The notes: generated by a model not told the origin, from the sequence alone. 64,000 nt of DNA from Snuella sedimenti (GCF_016428595.1 NZ_JAELVQ010000017.1:31281-95280), one strand, 5' to 3'; shown: positions 37,404-47,633, counted from the stretch's first letter. A program made the numbers and translations.

Positions 37404-39227
37404 ATGAAAACAATTAAATTAGTATTACTAGTATGTATTTCATCACTCTTATGTAATTATTCATGTGATAAGGATGAAACTTTAAACGAGTCCGAGGACA
37501 TGATAGCGGTCAATGCCGGAGGGCCTCCTCCCGCCAATAGCTTGTCCATATCGGTACCCTGTGAAGGGAATAGTTGGGTGGTAGATAATCCAACAGCGAC
37601 TGACAATATAATTGTATCAGGAGGGATTAAAAATTGGACAAGTTCAAGTGACAAGATCAGAACTTATTTTTATGCCAAGGCAACAGGTTCAATAGAACTT
37701 GGGATTAAGGCAAAGTTTGCAGGAAATACCACATTAAAGGTTACTTTTGATGGTGTTTCACAAGAAAAAACATTTTCGAGTTCCAATAATTTTAAAAAAC
37801 ATTATATAGGCTCGGTTACCATTAACCAAGTAGGCTATTATTATGTAGAATTGGAAGGTGTTACAGCTGGTGGAGGTTCCTTTGGAGAGATATCAGATGT
37901 GTTGCTTGGTGACAACGCTTGGTCGTCTAACATCACCTATGTCGAATCAGATTGGTTTTATTGGGGGAGACGTGGGCCTTCCTGTCATTTAGGTTATGAA
38001 GAACCAGCCAATAAGGACATTACTTGGTTTTATAACGAGGTAACAGTACCAGTAGGAATGGATCCGGTAGGATCGTATTTCATGGCCAATGGTTTTTCTG
38101 GGGGGTATTTTGGAATGCAGGTAAACAGTGAAACAGATAGACATATTTTGTTTTCGGTATGGAGCGCTTACGATACACAGGACCCTAACCAAATTCCTGC
38201 AGAATATACCGTAATTCCATTAGGCTATGGCGATGGTGTAACAGTAGGTGAATTTGGAGGCGAAGGGTCTGGAGCCCAAAGTTATTTGAACTTCCCTTGG
38301 GTTGCAGGAAACACCTATAAATTTTTGTTGAAAGGTGAGTCAAATGTTGCCAATTCTACCGATTATACGGCATATTTTTACGCTCCTGAGGTTGGAGAAT
38401 GGAAATTGATAGCCAGTTTTAGAAAGCCATACTCTTCAGGGCCACATTTAACAACCCTATATTCATTTATAGAAAATTTCCATACAACAATGGGTGATGA
38501 AACAAGACTTGCAAATTATGCAAATCAATGGGTATATGACACCCAAGGCAATTGGTATGAAATGACAACCGCTCAGCTTGGTGTGGATAGCACAGCAAGT
38601 AATGACGTTAGATTTGATTATGATGGCGGTGTAAGTTCGACCAGTTCAAACAGCTTTTATTTAAGAAACTGTGGTTTCTTTAGTGATAATGGAGTGCCTT
38701 ATTCCTCACATACAAGATCAGCAAATGGAGTGGCTCCTAATATCAATTTTTCACAATTAGAAGTGCCATCCATACCTGTGCATACCGAGGTGGATAGATC
38801 GGCATGGTCTGTTATCGATTACAGTTCTCAGGAAGATCAAGGAGGCGAAGGATCTACCGGACGTGCAGCCGATGTGCTGGATGGTAATGTTAATACGTAC
38901 TGGCATTCGTGCTGGTCTGGATGTTCTGCCGCACCACCCCACCATATTACGGTGGATGCAGGAGCAGCAATTACTGTTGACGGTTTTAGGTTTGTTCAAA
39001 GGCAATCACTTAATAGGACTGTAAAGGATATCGAAATACAGGTGAGTAATGATAATTCGAACTGGCAAAGTTTAGGTGATTTTGTGTTAGCTAAGACAAC
39101 TGCAAATATAGATATTAATTTGCCCTCACCCGCAACGTTTAGATATTTTAAATTTATAGCCAAGGTGGCCCACGATGGCACAAATAATGCATCTATGGCT
39201 GAAATATCAGCTTATTTGATAGAGTAA
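37404..39227 (+). CDS. DUF5077/DUF3472 lipoprotein with C-terminal F5/8-type C (discoidin) domain
   Basis: A 607-residue lipoprotein (lipobox-like LLCNYSC). Residues about 45-165 match a DUF5077-like beta domain. About 190-440 match DUF3472 (WFYNEVTVPVGMDPVGSYFM, FLLKGESNVANSTDYTAYFY, FYLRNCGFFSDNG). About 470-607 form a discoidin/F5-8C carbohydrate-binding module (AADVLDGNVNTYWHSCWSG, IEIQVSNDNSNWQSLGDF). DUF3472 proteins are common in Bacteroidota glycan loci but their activity is not established to my knowledge. The CBM and export signal point to surface action on the same polymer as the neighbouring SusCD module. Confidence 0.8.
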   Translation: MKTIKLVLLVCISSLLCNYSCDKDETLNESEDMIAVNAGGPPPANSLSISVPCEGNSWVVDNPTATDNIIVSGGIKNWTSSSDKIRTYFYAKATGSIELGIKAKFAGNTTLKVTFDGVSQEKTFSSSNNFKKHYIGSVTINQVGYYYVELEGVTAGGGSFGEISDVLLGDNAWSSNITYVESDWFYWGRRGPSCHLGYEEPANKDITWFYNEVTVPVGMDPVGSYFMANGFSGGYFGMQVNSETDRHILFSVWSAYDTQDPNQIPAEYTVIPLGYGDGVTVGEFGGEGSGAQSYLNFPWVAGNTYKFLLKGESNVANSTDYTAYFYAPEVGEWKLIASFRKPYSSGPHLTTLYSFIENFHTTMGDETRLANYANQWVYDTQGNWYEMTTAQLGVDSTASNDVRFDYDGGVSSTSSNSFYLRNCGFFSDNGVPYSSHTRSANGVAPNINFSQLEVPSIPVHTEVDRSAWSVIDYSSQEDQGGEGSTGRAADVLDGNVNTYWHSCWSGCSAAPPHHITVDAGAAITVDGFRFVQRQSLNRTVKDIEIQVSNDNSNWQSLGDFVLAKTTANIDINLPSPATFRYFKFIAKVAHDGTNNASMAEISAYLIE

Positions 39228-39623
39228 TAAAGCCTCTTAAAATATACCATACTCCTCCATTTTCAATAAATTTTGAAAAGGAGGAGTTTTATAGTTTAAA
39301 AGACCTTTTAGTAAATAATTTTATAGTGCTAATTCCTTTTAAACTATTTAAAAAAGTATAGTTTATTAAGGTTAAAAGTGTTAACGATCTAACAAATAAT
39401 GCAGCCAAAGAATTAACGACCTATGTAAACTATACTATTATTGTTGTTATATGGTTAAGAATTTAAAACCGGAGTTTAGCAGTGCTAAATGAGGGTTTTC
39501 ATAACGAAAAGTGGTGAAAAAAGGGGCATAACAAAACCAAAAGGTGGAATTTAAACAGTCTCTAAGCCTTTCAAATAGAACAGAAATTATATTGAGCCTT
39601 ATTTTAGATAAAAAAAAGAAATT
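39228..39623. other. Intergenic region before the phospholipase C gene
   Basis: 396 bases. The first part holds the terminator at 39251-39291. The remainder is AT-rich with no gene; the phospholipase promoter must lie here but no complete TTTG/TAnnTTTG pair was found. Confidence 0.5.
39251..39291 (+). terminator. Intrinsic terminator after the DUF3472 gene
   Basis: ACTCCTCC (39251-39258) pairs with GGAGGAGT (39280-39287). The stem continues inward through TTTTCAA/TTGAAAA across a single bulged base, and TTTTAT follows. Confidence 0.9.
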
Positions 39624-42167
39624 ATGAGTACAAGAAGAGATTTTTTAAAGCAGGCAGGATTGTTAACTGGCGGATTGGGTGTTGTAGGTAGCTTACCAGC
39701 TTCCATCCAGCGCGCTCTGTCTATCGATCCTGAAATAGGTAGTACCTTCGAGGATGCCGAGCACATTGTTTTGTTAATGCAGGAGAATAGGTCTTTCGAC
39801 CATTGTTTTGGAACGCTAAAGGGCGTTAGGGGTTTTAACGATCCCCGAGCGATTACACTGCCCAACCGGAATCCGGTCTGGTTGCAGTCCAATAAAAAAG
39901 GAGAGACTTATGCGCCTTTCCGATTGGACATGAAGGCGACCCGTGCTACCTGGATTGGTGACCTACCTCATTCGTGGAGCAACCAAGTTGATGCACGCAA
40001 TAATGGAAAGTATGATAATTGGTTAGAGGCCAAGAAGACGCACCGCAAAGCTTATAGGGATATGCCATTGACCATGGGGTATTACAACAGGGAAGACATT
40101 CCCTTTTATTATGCTTTTGCAGATGCGTTTACTGTCTTCGATCAGCATTTTTGTTCCAGTTTAACAGGAACAACACCTAACAGAAACTTTTTTTGGTCAG
40201 GAAAAATTAGAAATACCCCTACCTCAAAGCCATGTCTTATAAATAGTGAAACCTATTACAATAATGAAGCTAACTGGAAAACATTTCCAGAGCGTTTGGA
40301 AGCGCATGGTATCCCCTGGCGGGTTTATCAAAACGAGATCAGTCTTCAAACCGGTTTGAGCGGAGAGGAAGAGGCCTTATTGGCCAACTTTACCGATAAT
40401 AATTTTGAGTTTTTTAGTCAGTTTAACGTACGCTTCAGTAAAAGCCATCAAAGTTTTTTAAAAAAACGTTTTAGCGAGCTTCCCGACGAAATCAGTGAAT
40501 TAGAGCGAAGCATTGAAGAATTACCAAAACAATCAGTCCAAAAGTTAAAAAACAAATTAAAACAGAAAAAAAGTCAGTTACTAAAAATAAGCCGGGAATT
40601 AGAAATTTGGAGTCCTGAAAACTTTGAAAAACTTACCGAATTCCAAAAGAACATTCATAAAAAAGCATTTACTACAAATAGTAACGATCCCCATTATCAT
40701 GAGACGGAAGCCTTAACCTTTGATGATAATGGTGAAGCGAGAACCCTTGAAATACCTAAGGGAGACATCCTTCATCAGTTTAGGGAAGATGTTAACAATG
40801 GAAAATTACCAACTGTATCCTGGTTGGTGGCGCCACAAAAGTTTTCCGACCATCCTAGTGCCCCATGGTTTGGTGCTTGGTATGTGTCTGAAGTGCTGGA
40901 TATCTTAACAAAAAATCCAGAAGTTTGGAAAAAAACAATATTTATTCTTACCTATGACGAGAATGATGGTTATTTTGATCATGTACCTCCGTTTGTTGCA
41001 CCAAATCCAAAGCAAAAAAATAAAATATCACAAGGCATAGATGCAACGTCCGAATATGTCACTTTAGAAGAAGAAATTAAAAAGCGAGGTGTCAAGCCAG
41101 AATATGCCAGAGAGAGTCCCGTTGGTTTGGGGTATCGAGTTCCTATGATCGTGGCCTCGCCATGGACCCGTGGAGGATGGGTAAACTCTGAGGTATGCGA
41201 TCTTACATCACCACTACAATTCATGGAAAAGTTCCTAAATAGAAAAACAGGTAAACCGATTAAAGAAACCAACATAAGCAGTTGGCGTAGGGCTATTTCA
41301 GGAGATATAACTTCAGCCTTTAGGCCTTTCGAACCCTCAACATTCAACTTCTCTGACTTTGTGGATCGCGATTCGTTTATGCAGGATATTTACAAAGCAA
41401 ATTTTAAAGCCCCACCGTCGAGCTTTAAGGCGTTGACAAATGAGGAGGTAACCGCAGTGCGTTCGGGAAATCTCAGCCTTCCATTTATGTCTGTACAAGA
41501 ACCAGGGATTAAGGATTCCTGCGCTTTGCCTTACGAACTTTACATACATGATACTTTGGACAAAAACAATGGTTTAATTCAGTTGTCCTTTCGAGCTTCT
41601 AATGCCGTTTTTGGAGACAAAACATCAGGAGCACCGTTTAACGTATATGCACCTGGAAATTATTTGCAGGAAGATGCTTCAGGGAAAAAGGATTTTCTAC
41701 CCGTTAAGACATGGCCGTTTGCGGTTGAGGCAGGGGAACAGGTAACAGATGCTTGGGCCTTGGATCATTTTGAGGACGGGAATTACCATTTACGAGCCTA
41801 TGGTCCCAATGGATTTTATAGGGAGTACAAAGGAAATATTGCAGACCCAGAATTAACCATTGTTTGCCATTACGAAAAATCAGGACGCTTTTTAAAGAAG
41901 CTATCAGGAAATATAGAGTTGGAGATAATTAATGGTTCTGGAAAAGAACATACGGTAGAAATTATGGATCATGCTTATAGTCTATCTAAAACGAATCATG
42001 TAGTTGCGAATGAATCAAAACGTATAGTATTAAAATCTAGTGAAAGTTATGGTTGGTATGATTTTTCTGTGAAGGTTAAAGATGTAAAAACCTTTGAAAG
42101 ACGTTTTTCGGGTAGGGTAGAAACAGGCAAGCACTCTAAAACAGATCCGTTTATGGGACGTGTTTAG
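39624..42167 (+). CDS. Tat-exported phosphocholine-specific-type phospholipase C (phosphoesterase family)
   Basis: An 847-residue enzyme of the PlcN/PlcH family. It has a twin-arginine signal (STRRDFLKQAG), a phosphoesterase catalytic domain (about 40-560) with LMQENRSFDHCFG, LTGTTPNRNFFWSG (probable Thr nucleophile) and TYDENDGYFDHVPP, and two C-terminal DUF756 domains (about 630-835; ASNAVFGDKTSGAPFNVYAP, DHAYSL). Family enzymes hydrolyse phosphatidylcholine or sphingomyelin and release phosphocholine. Here, next to phosphonate genes, ceramide- or glyceride-AEP headgroups are plausible alternative substrates (inference). Released choline would explain the nearby dimethylglycine-dehydrogenase-like enzyme. 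Confidence 0.88.
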   Translation: MSTRRDFLKQAGLLTGGLGVVGSLPASIQRALSIDPEIGSTFEDAEHIVLLMQENRSFDHCFGTLKGVRGFNDPRAITLPNRNPVWLQSNKKGETYAPFRLDMKATRATWIGDLPHSWSNQVDARNNGKYDNWLEAKKTHRKAYRDMPLTMGYYNREDIPFYYAFADAFTVFDQHFCSSLTGTTPNRNFFWSGKIRNTPTSKPCLINSETYYNNEANWKTFPERLEAHGIPWRVYQNEISLQTGLSGEEEALLANFTDNNFEFFSQFNVRFSKSHQSFLKKRFSELPDEISELERSIEELPKQSVQKLKNKLKQKKSQLLKISRELEIWSPENFEKLTEFQKNIHKKAFTTNSNDPHYHETEALTFDDNGEARTLEIPKGDILHQFREDVNNGKLPTVSWLVAPQKFSDHPSAPWFGAWYVSEVLDILTKNPEVWKKTIFILTYDENDGYFDHVPPFVAPNPKQKNKISQGIDATSEYVTLEEEIKKRGVKPEYARESPVGLGYRVPMIVASPWTRGGWVNSEVCDLTSPLQFMEKFLNRKTGKPIKETNISSWRRAISGDITSAFRPFEPSTFNFSDFVDRDSFMQDIYKANFKAPPSSFKALTNEEVTAVRSGNLSLPFMSVQEPGIKDSCALPYELYIHDTLDKNNGLIQLSFRASNAVFGDKTSGAPFNVYAPGNYLQEDASGKKDFLPVKTWPFAVEAGEQVTDAWALDHFEDGNYHLRAYGPNGFYREYKGNIADPELTIVCHYEKSGRFLKKLSGNIELEIINGSGKEHTVEIMDHAYSLSKTNHVVANESKRIVLKSSESYGWYDFSVKVKDVKTFERRFSGRVETGKHSKTDPFMGRV

Positions 42168-42205
42168 TAGAAAAAAATCCTCAGGACTCTGTCTTAAGGG
42201 GGGGG

Positions 42206-42255
42206 CGTTTCAAGACCGTTTTTTAGTGAGTACTATAATTATTATACAAATTAAT
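42206..42255 (+). repeat. 50-bp exact direct repeat, copy 2
   Basis: Identical to 26268-26317 in the same orientation, preceded here by a run of eight G residues. No transposase coding sequence follows, so only the insertion-sequence end (or the repeat alone) is present. Its last base overlaps the -33 box of the promoter of the hexosaminidase gene. Confidence 0.85.
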
Positions 42256-42286
42256 TTGTATTCTAAACAATTAACCAATAAGTTTG
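42255..42286 (+). promoter_or_regulatory. Bacteroidota promoter for the GH20-sulfatase-GH123 operon
   Basis: TTTG at 42255-42258 and TAAGTTTG at 42279-42286, separated by 20 bases, match the -33/-7 consensus of the Bacteroidota primary sigma factor in sequence and spacing. The GH20 ATG lies 38 bases downstream. Confidence 0.7.
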
Positions 42287-42324
42287 TGTTCGAGCACAAA
42301 ACATAAATTTCTAAAAAACAAACC

Positions 42325-43956
42325 ATGCGCTATTATTCTTTTTTCATTTTTTTGCTAGTGATATCCATAAGTAGCTGTGCAGAAAAAAACAGAACGTTTC
42401 AATCATCAGAAGTAACTATCATTCCAAAGCCATCAAAGCTAACTTTGGGAGAATTTTCGTTTGCCTTTAAGGAAGGGATAACTGTTTCTGTTGAAACAGA
42501 GGAGCAACAAATTGCGGCAAATCACTTAATTAATACAATAGCTAATGAAACTGGTAATAAATTGGAGTTAGTAAAAGGAGCTTCTGCTAACGTAATGTTT
42601 AAGGAGGTTGATGGTTTGCAGACGGAAGCATACCAATTAAATATAAAACCAAATCAAATTACAATAAGTGCAAGTGATGCGGCTGGTTACTTCTATGGCG
42701 TACAATCCATACAGCAAATGCTAACACCAGAAACACCAGAATCAGGAAAAGGTGATAAAAAATGGTTAGTACCTTGTGTTAGTATAGAAGATGCGCCCCG
42801 TTTTAACTGGCGAGCCTATATGCTTGATGAATCACGTTACTTTCATGGTGAAGCTTTTGTAAAGCAAATTTTAGATCAAATGGCATTGCTAAAGATGAAT
42901 ATATTTCATTGGCATTTAACCGACGATGCGGGTTGGCGTATAGAAATAAAAAAGTACCCACTTTTAACCGAAGTAGGTGGTTTTAGGGCAGACAGTGAAA
43001 TTGAAACCTGGGGGAGCGGAAAAACGTCGGGAGAGCCACACGGAGGATTTTATACACAAGAGCAAGTTAAGGATATTGTAGCCTATGCGGCAGAAAGAAA
43101 TATTACCATTGTGCCAGAGTTTGAGATGCCTGGGCACTCCAGTGCAGCGATTGCTGCATATACTTGGTTGGGTACAGCAGGTGAAGACATAGATGTCCCA
43201 GTGAAATTTGGAAGGCATTTCGATAACTATGACGTAACAAAACCCGAAGTTGAGCAATTTGTAAAAGATGTTTTAAAAGAGTTGTTTGAGTTATTTCCTT
43301 CCAAAGTAATTCATATAGGAGGTGACGAAGTAGGCTATAAAGTTTGGGAAGAATCAAAACATGTGCAACAATACATGAAGGAAAACGGTATCAATACGCC
43401 TGCCGATTTACAGATCGCCTTTACCAATAAGATTTCAAAATTTATTGAAGAGAATGGAAGAAGAATGATGGGGTGGAATGAGATTATGGGAATCAATGTC
43501 CACAAAGGCTTTGAGGAAAAGAAAGACGATAAAGAAGCCGAAACCGAGTTGGCCAAGAATGTAGTTGTGCATTTTTGGAAAGGAAATTTGGAACTAGCCA
43601 CAGAAGCAGCTAAGAAAGGTTACGGTATTGTGAATTCATTACATAGCAATACATACTTGGATTATGGTTATAACAACATAAGTTTAGAAAAAGCCTATAG
43701 TTTTAATCCTATACCAAAAGGTTTAGAGGCTCAGTATCATAAAAATATTTATGGGTTAGGATGTCAAATGTGGAGTGAATGGACGCCTACTAATAAAGAT
43801 GTGGAACGTCAAACATTCCCAAGAATTGCTGCCTATGCAGAAGTTGGTTGGACAGCATTGGAAAATAAAGACTTTAACAGTTTTAAGGTGGCTTTAAACA
43901 AGTTGCAAAGCCGCTGGGACGATTTGGGCATTAACTATGCGAAAGTGTTAGAGTAA
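42325..43956 (+). CDS. Family GH20 beta-N-acetylhexosaminidase, lipoprotein
   Basis: A 543-residue lipoprotein (VISISSC) with an N-terminal GH20b domain (about 30-145) and a GH20 TIM barrel. Visible are FHWHLTDDAGWRIEIKKYP and the catalytic pair D334-E335 in HIGGDEV, plus QMWSEWTP near the end of the barrel. It removes terminal non-reducing GlcNAc or GalNAc by substrate-assisted catalysis. It is first in a three-gene operon with a sulfatase and a GH123-like protein, so the target glycan probably carries (sulfated) N-acetylhexosamine. Confidence 0.93.
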   Translation: MRYYSFFIFLLVISISSCAEKNRTFQSSEVTIIPKPSKLTLGEFSFAFKEGITVSVETEEQQIAANHLINTIANETGNKLELVKGASANVMFKEVDGLQTEAYQLNIKPNQITISASDAAGYFYGVQSIQQMLTPETPESGKGDKKWLVPCVSIEDAPRFNWRAYMLDESRYFHGEAFVKQILDQMALLKMNIFHWHLTDDAGWRIEIKKYPLLTEVGGFRADSEIETWGSGKTSGEPHGGFYTQEQVKDIVAYAAERNITIVPEFEMPGHSSAAIAAYTWLGTAGEDIDVPVKFGRHFDNYDVTKPEVEQFVKDVLKELFELFPSKVIHIGGDEVGYKVWEESKHVQQYMKENGINTPADLQIAFTNKISKFIEENGRRMMGWNEIMGINVHKGFEEKKDDKEAETELAKNVVVHFWKGNLELATEAAKKGYGIVNSLHSNTYLDYGYNNISLEKAYSFNPIPKGLEAQYHKNIYGLGCQMWSEWTPTNKDVERQTFPRIAAYAEVGWTALENKDFNSFKVALNKLQSRWDDLGINYAKVLE

Positions 43957-43985
43957 ATAGAATGTAACTACAAATAATGTAGGTT

Positions 43986-45572
43986 ATGCATAATATATGT
44001 AAAGTAATAGGTGTTTTAGCTATTTGTTGCATCATTTTCTCCTGTAAACAGAAAGATACTACCACGGAGGGGCAAAGAGAAGCGATAGTTAGTGAGCAAC
44101 CAAATATCGTTTTGTTTATGGTCGACGATATGGGCTGGCAGGATACCTCAGTGCCATTTTGGACCAAGAAAACTGCTTTTAATGCACGCTACAATACGCC
44201 AAACATGGAGCGTCTTGCTCGGGAGGGTATGAAGTTTACGCAAGCCTATGCAACGTCTGTATGTTCACCAACAAGAGTTAGCTTGATGACAGGAATGAAT
44301 GCGGCCAGACATAGAGTAACCAATTGGACGCTTAGAAGAGACATGTTGCAGCCTATGGAGGTAAACCATAAAAAACTAAAATTCCCTAGGTGGAATGTAA
44401 ATGGTTTGAGTCCTGTGCCGGATATTGAAAGTACAGTATATGCAACACCGTTACCTAAATTATTGCAAGAGGCAGGGTATTATACTATCCATACTGGCAA
44501 AGCGCATTTTGGAGCTATTGGAACCCCGGCGGAGAATCCCAAAAACATAGGATTTGATGTAAACATAGCGGGACACGCTGCAGGCGCTCCCGAAAGTTAT
44601 CTAGGAATAGAAAATTTTGGGAATGGTGAAAAAGGAAAGGAAGTTTGGGCGGTACCAGGTTTGGAAAAATACCATGGTAAAGATATATTCTTAACCGAAG
44701 CACTAACTAAGGAATCAATACTGGCTATAGATAGTGCTAAGGTTGCCAAAAAACCTTTCTTCCTGTATATGGCACATTATGCAGTGCATACACCACTTTA
44801 TGGCGATAACAGATTTGAGCAAAAATATTTAGATGCGGGATTAGATACCAAAGAAGCCAAATATGCATCCATGATAGAAGGTATGGATAAAAGTTTAGGC
44901 GACATTATGGATTATTTGGAGAAAAATAAACTGGCAGAAAATACAGTTATTTTATTTATGTCCGATAACGGTGGCTTGAGCGTACATGCCAGAGGCGGAG
45001 AGCCCAACACGCATAACAAGCCTCTAAACAGCGGTAAGGGGTCGGCTTACGAAGGTGGTATTCGTGAGCCCATGTTGGTAAAATGGCCTAATAAGATAAA
45101 ACCCAATACAGTTACCGATACAAAGGTTATTATAGAAGATTTTTACCCAACCATTTTAGATTTGGCAGGTGTTGAAAATTATAACACCGTGCAAGAAATA
45201 GACGGACAAAGCTTTATGGGCGTACTAAAAGGGGAAGACGTGAAAAATAATGAGCGCGCTTTGTTTTGGCACTATCCAAACGAATGGGGACCATCAGGAC
45301 CAGGTATAGGAGCTTCCAGTACCATTCGTAAAGGCGATTGGAAATTAATTTATTATCACCTTGATAGCCGCTTCGAGCTTTTTAATATCGCTAATGATAT
45401 AGGAGAAACAACTAACTTGGTTACAAGTGAAAAAGAAAAGCTTAAAGCTTTGGCAATAGAGTTAGGAAACTATTTGAGAAGTGTAAATGCACAAATGCCA
45501 TCCAATAAAGAAACCGATCAACAGGTGCCATGGCCAGATGCAGAAATAGTAATTAATCAGATAAATAATTAA
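43986..45572 (+). CDS. Family S1 (formylglycine-dependent) sulfatase, lipoprotein
   Basis: A 528-residue arylsulfatase-fold enzyme with a lipoprotein-type signal (AICCIIFSC). It has the calcium-binding FMVDDMGWQD motif, the formylglycine motif C93-S-P-T-R in SVCSPTRVSLMTG, and MSDNGG with further metal ligands. The Cys at position 1 of CxPxR must be matured by a formylglycine-generating enzyme or anaerobic maturase, neither of which is in this window. It probably desulfates a hexosamine before or after action of the flanking GH20 and GH123-like enzymes. Confidence 0.93.
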   Translation: MHNICKVIGVLAICCIIFSCKQKDTTTEGQREAIVSEQPNIVLFMVDDMGWQDTSVPFWTKKTAFNARYNTPNMERLAREGMKFTQAYATSVCSPTRVSLMTGMNAARHRVTNWTLRRDMLQPMEVNHKKLKFPRWNVNGLSPVPDIESTVYATPLPKLLQEAGYYTIHTGKAHFGAIGTPAENPKNIGFDVNIAGHAAGAPESYLGIENFGNGEKGKEVWAVPGLEKYHGKDIFLTEALTKESILAIDSAKVAKKPFFLYMAHYAVHTPLYGDNRFEQKYLDAGLDTKEAKYASMIEGMDKSLGDIMDYLEKNKLAENTVILFMSDNGGLSVHARGGEPNTHNKPLNSGKGSAYEGGIREPMLVKWPNKIKPNTVTDTKVIIEDFYPTILDLAGVENYNTVQEIDGQSFMGVLKGEDVKNNERALFWHYPNEWGPSGPGIGASSTIRKGDWKLIYYHLDSRFELFNIANDIGETTNLVTSEKEKLKALAIELGNYLRSVNAQMPSNKETDQQVPWPDAEIVINQINN

Positions 45573-45591
45573 ATTTTAAGTAAAAAAACAT

Positions 45592-47349
45592 ATGAAGTCT
45601 ATTTATTCAATCATGTTATTGTGTTTTTTGATAAGTTGCCAGCAACAAAAAGAAGTAATAGTAAGTCAAACTTATGAAGAACCACAAGATCCATCTCCAA
45701 GTGAATCCCAAAACTGGGATGCGCTTCCTAACGGATTACAGGCATCAGCTGTTTCTATAAATAAACGCTTTGTAAAAAGCGTTATTCCAGATGTAGAAGA
45801 GAATGCTTCTCTAAGCGCAGAGGCATGGAAAGGTGAGCGTGTTTCAGGGCAATTGGTGCTATGGTCCAAAGATTCAGTAACAAAGGTTAGTGCAGAAATT
45901 TCAGATTTTAAATCTGAAAGTGGAGCAACCATTCCTTCCAACGCTGCTCAGTTGCGTTTTGTTAAATATGTTATTACAGACGAATTTGCAGGAGGTTGTG
46001 GCTATAGAAAGCCTGAAGACTTCGCAGCTTCATTGGCGGCAGATGCATTGGATACGGTGGCTTCGTATGCTGTAAAAGCCAAAGAAACACGTCCGTTATG
46101 GGTTACGGTAAACGTGCCAGCAAATGCTGAAGCAGGAGCATATAAAAGCAATATCACCTTAAATGTAGAAGGTCAAGAAGCAAAGGAATTCGAAATGATC
46201 TTAAAGGTTGTAGATAAGGTGTTGCCACCAGCTTCCGATTGGAAGTTTCATTTGGATTTATGGCAAAACCCCTATGCAGTATCACGATTTCATAACGTAG
46301 AACCTTGGTCGCAAGCACATTGGGATTTATTAAGGCCGTTGATGAAGAGGCTTGCGGATGCTGGTCAAAAAGTGATTACAGTATCATTAAATAAGCGCCC
46401 TTGGGGTGGGCAAACCTTCGATCCTTTTGATGCCATGATAGAATGGAAGAAGAAAACAGACGGCTCTTGGGAATACGATTACACTGTTTTTGACAATTGG
46501 GTGCAGTTCATGATGGATCTTGGTGTTAAAAAACAGATAAGTTGTTACTCCATGGTGCCTTGGGGCAATGAATTTTATTACTTCGATGAGAATGAGAATA
46601 AAGAAGTTAAGTTGAAAGCGCCTCCAGGAACACCGGAATACGAGGCCTTGTGGGTGCCGTTTTTAAAACAATTTAAAGCACATATACGAGAAAAAGGCTG
46701 GGATGGAATAACAAGAATAGCGATGGACGAGCGAGGACCTGAAGAGATGCAGGCGATGCTGAAATTATTGAATCAACATGCACCGGAGTTTGGTGTGGCT
46801 TTCGCCGATAATCATAAGAGCTATAAACTTTACCCTGATGAGTTGAAAGACATGTCTGCTGCTTTTGGACACCCTGTAGATGAAGAAGACTTAGTTAAGA
46901 GACGTACTAATGGTTACGTTAGTACGCATTATGTGTGCTGTTCGGATAAATTTCCAAATACATTTACGTTTTCTGAACCGGCAGAGGGTATTTTTATAGG
47001 TTGGTATACAATAGCAGCCGATTTTGATGGCTTCTTACGTTGGGCCTATAACAGCTGGGTGGAAAATCCGTTGCAAGATTCCCGTTTTAGAGCGTGGCCT
47101 GCAGGAGACACCTATATTGTATACCCAGACAATCGCAGTTCCATTCGTTTTGAAACATTAAGAGAAGGCATTCAAGATGCTGAAAAGATCCGGATTTTAA
47201 GAGAAGAGCTTACGGCTAAAAATGATTTGGATACCTTAGATTATTTGAATGAAGTTGTAGGACAATTTAATGTTACAGAAAAGCCGCAGGATTTAGAAGG
47301 CTTATTGCAGGATGCTAAAGCTGTTCTTAATAAATTGGCAGTAAAATAA
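45592..47349 (+). CDS. GH123/DUF4091-like glycoside hydrolase, lipoprotein
   Basis: A 585-residue lipoprotein (LLCFLISC). N-terminal beta-sandwich (about 50-210), then a TIM-barrel-like domain with IAMDERGPEEM, whose D379-E380 pair fits the Asp-Glu dyad of substrate-assisted GH123 N-acetyl-beta-galactosaminidases. A DUF4091 C-terminal region follows (FRAWPAGDTYIVYPDN, ETLREGIQDAEKIRILREEL). Placement next to GH20 and a sulfatase supports action on GalNAc- or GlcNAc-containing chains. The family assignment is by motif recall; activity is unproven. Confidence 0.8.
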   Translation: MKSIYSIMLLCFLISCQQQKEVIVSQTYEEPQDPSPSESQNWDALPNGLQASAVSINKRFVKSVIPDVEENASLSAEAWKGERVSGQLVLWSKDSVTKVSAEISDFKSESGATIPSNAAQLRFVKYVITDEFAGGCGYRKPEDFAASLAADALDTVASYAVKAKETRPLWVTVNVPANAEAGAYKSNITLNVEGQEAKEFEMILKVVDKVLPPASDWKFHLDLWQNPYAVSRFHNVEPWSQAHWDLLRPLMKRLADAGQKVITVSLNKRPWGGQTFDPFDAMIEWKKKTDGSWEYDYTVFDNWVQFMMDLGVKKQISCYSMVPWGNEFYYFDENENKEVKLKAPPGTPEYEALWVPFLKQFKAHIREKGWDGITRIAMDERGPEEMQAMLKLLNQHAPEFGVAFADNHKSYKLYPDELKDMSAAFGHPVDEEDLVKRRTNGYVSTHYVCCSDKFPNTFTFSEPAEGIFIGWYTIAADFDGFLRWAYNSWVENPLQDSRFRAWPAGDTYIVYPDNRSSIRFETLREGIQDAEKIRILREELTAKNDLDTLDYLNEVVGQFNVTEKPQDLEGLLQDAKAVLNKLAVK

Positions 47350-47416
47350 TAAAGTATTTTGTATTCTGTCTTTTAGCTTAGAGATGGGGTTTTACTGAGA
47401 GGCGCAACAATAAAAC

Positions 47417-47466
47417 AAGCGGTCGGATACCCTTCCTTATAGGAGAGCCGACCGCTTAATTTTTAT
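47417..47466 (+). terminator. Intrinsic terminator after the GH20-sulfatase-GH123 operon
   Basis: AAGCGGTCGG (47417-47426) pairs perfectly with CCGACCGCTT (47448-47457), with an inner TCCT/AGGA pairing and a T-rich tail. Strong and unambiguous; it separates this operon from the transporter/PLP operon. Confidence 0.92.
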
Positions 47467-47633
47467 ACGTAGAAAGTATGCGAAATACCTATTGATTTTT
47501 TATTTAGTTTATATATATTGCTAAAGTAAGTTAAGTAAAATATGTTTAGTTGATTTTTAGAAATTTAACATAAATATGTTTTACTATTAGTAAAAATATT
47601 TGCATTTTTGTTAAATAAATAATAAAGTTTTTC

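Noticed and set aside
40430..40690. A coiled-coil-like lysine/glutamate-rich segment inside the phospholipase C, first read as an inserted domain.
   Set aside because: Family members have a comparable helical segment between the catalytic motifs, so it is not clearly an insertion.
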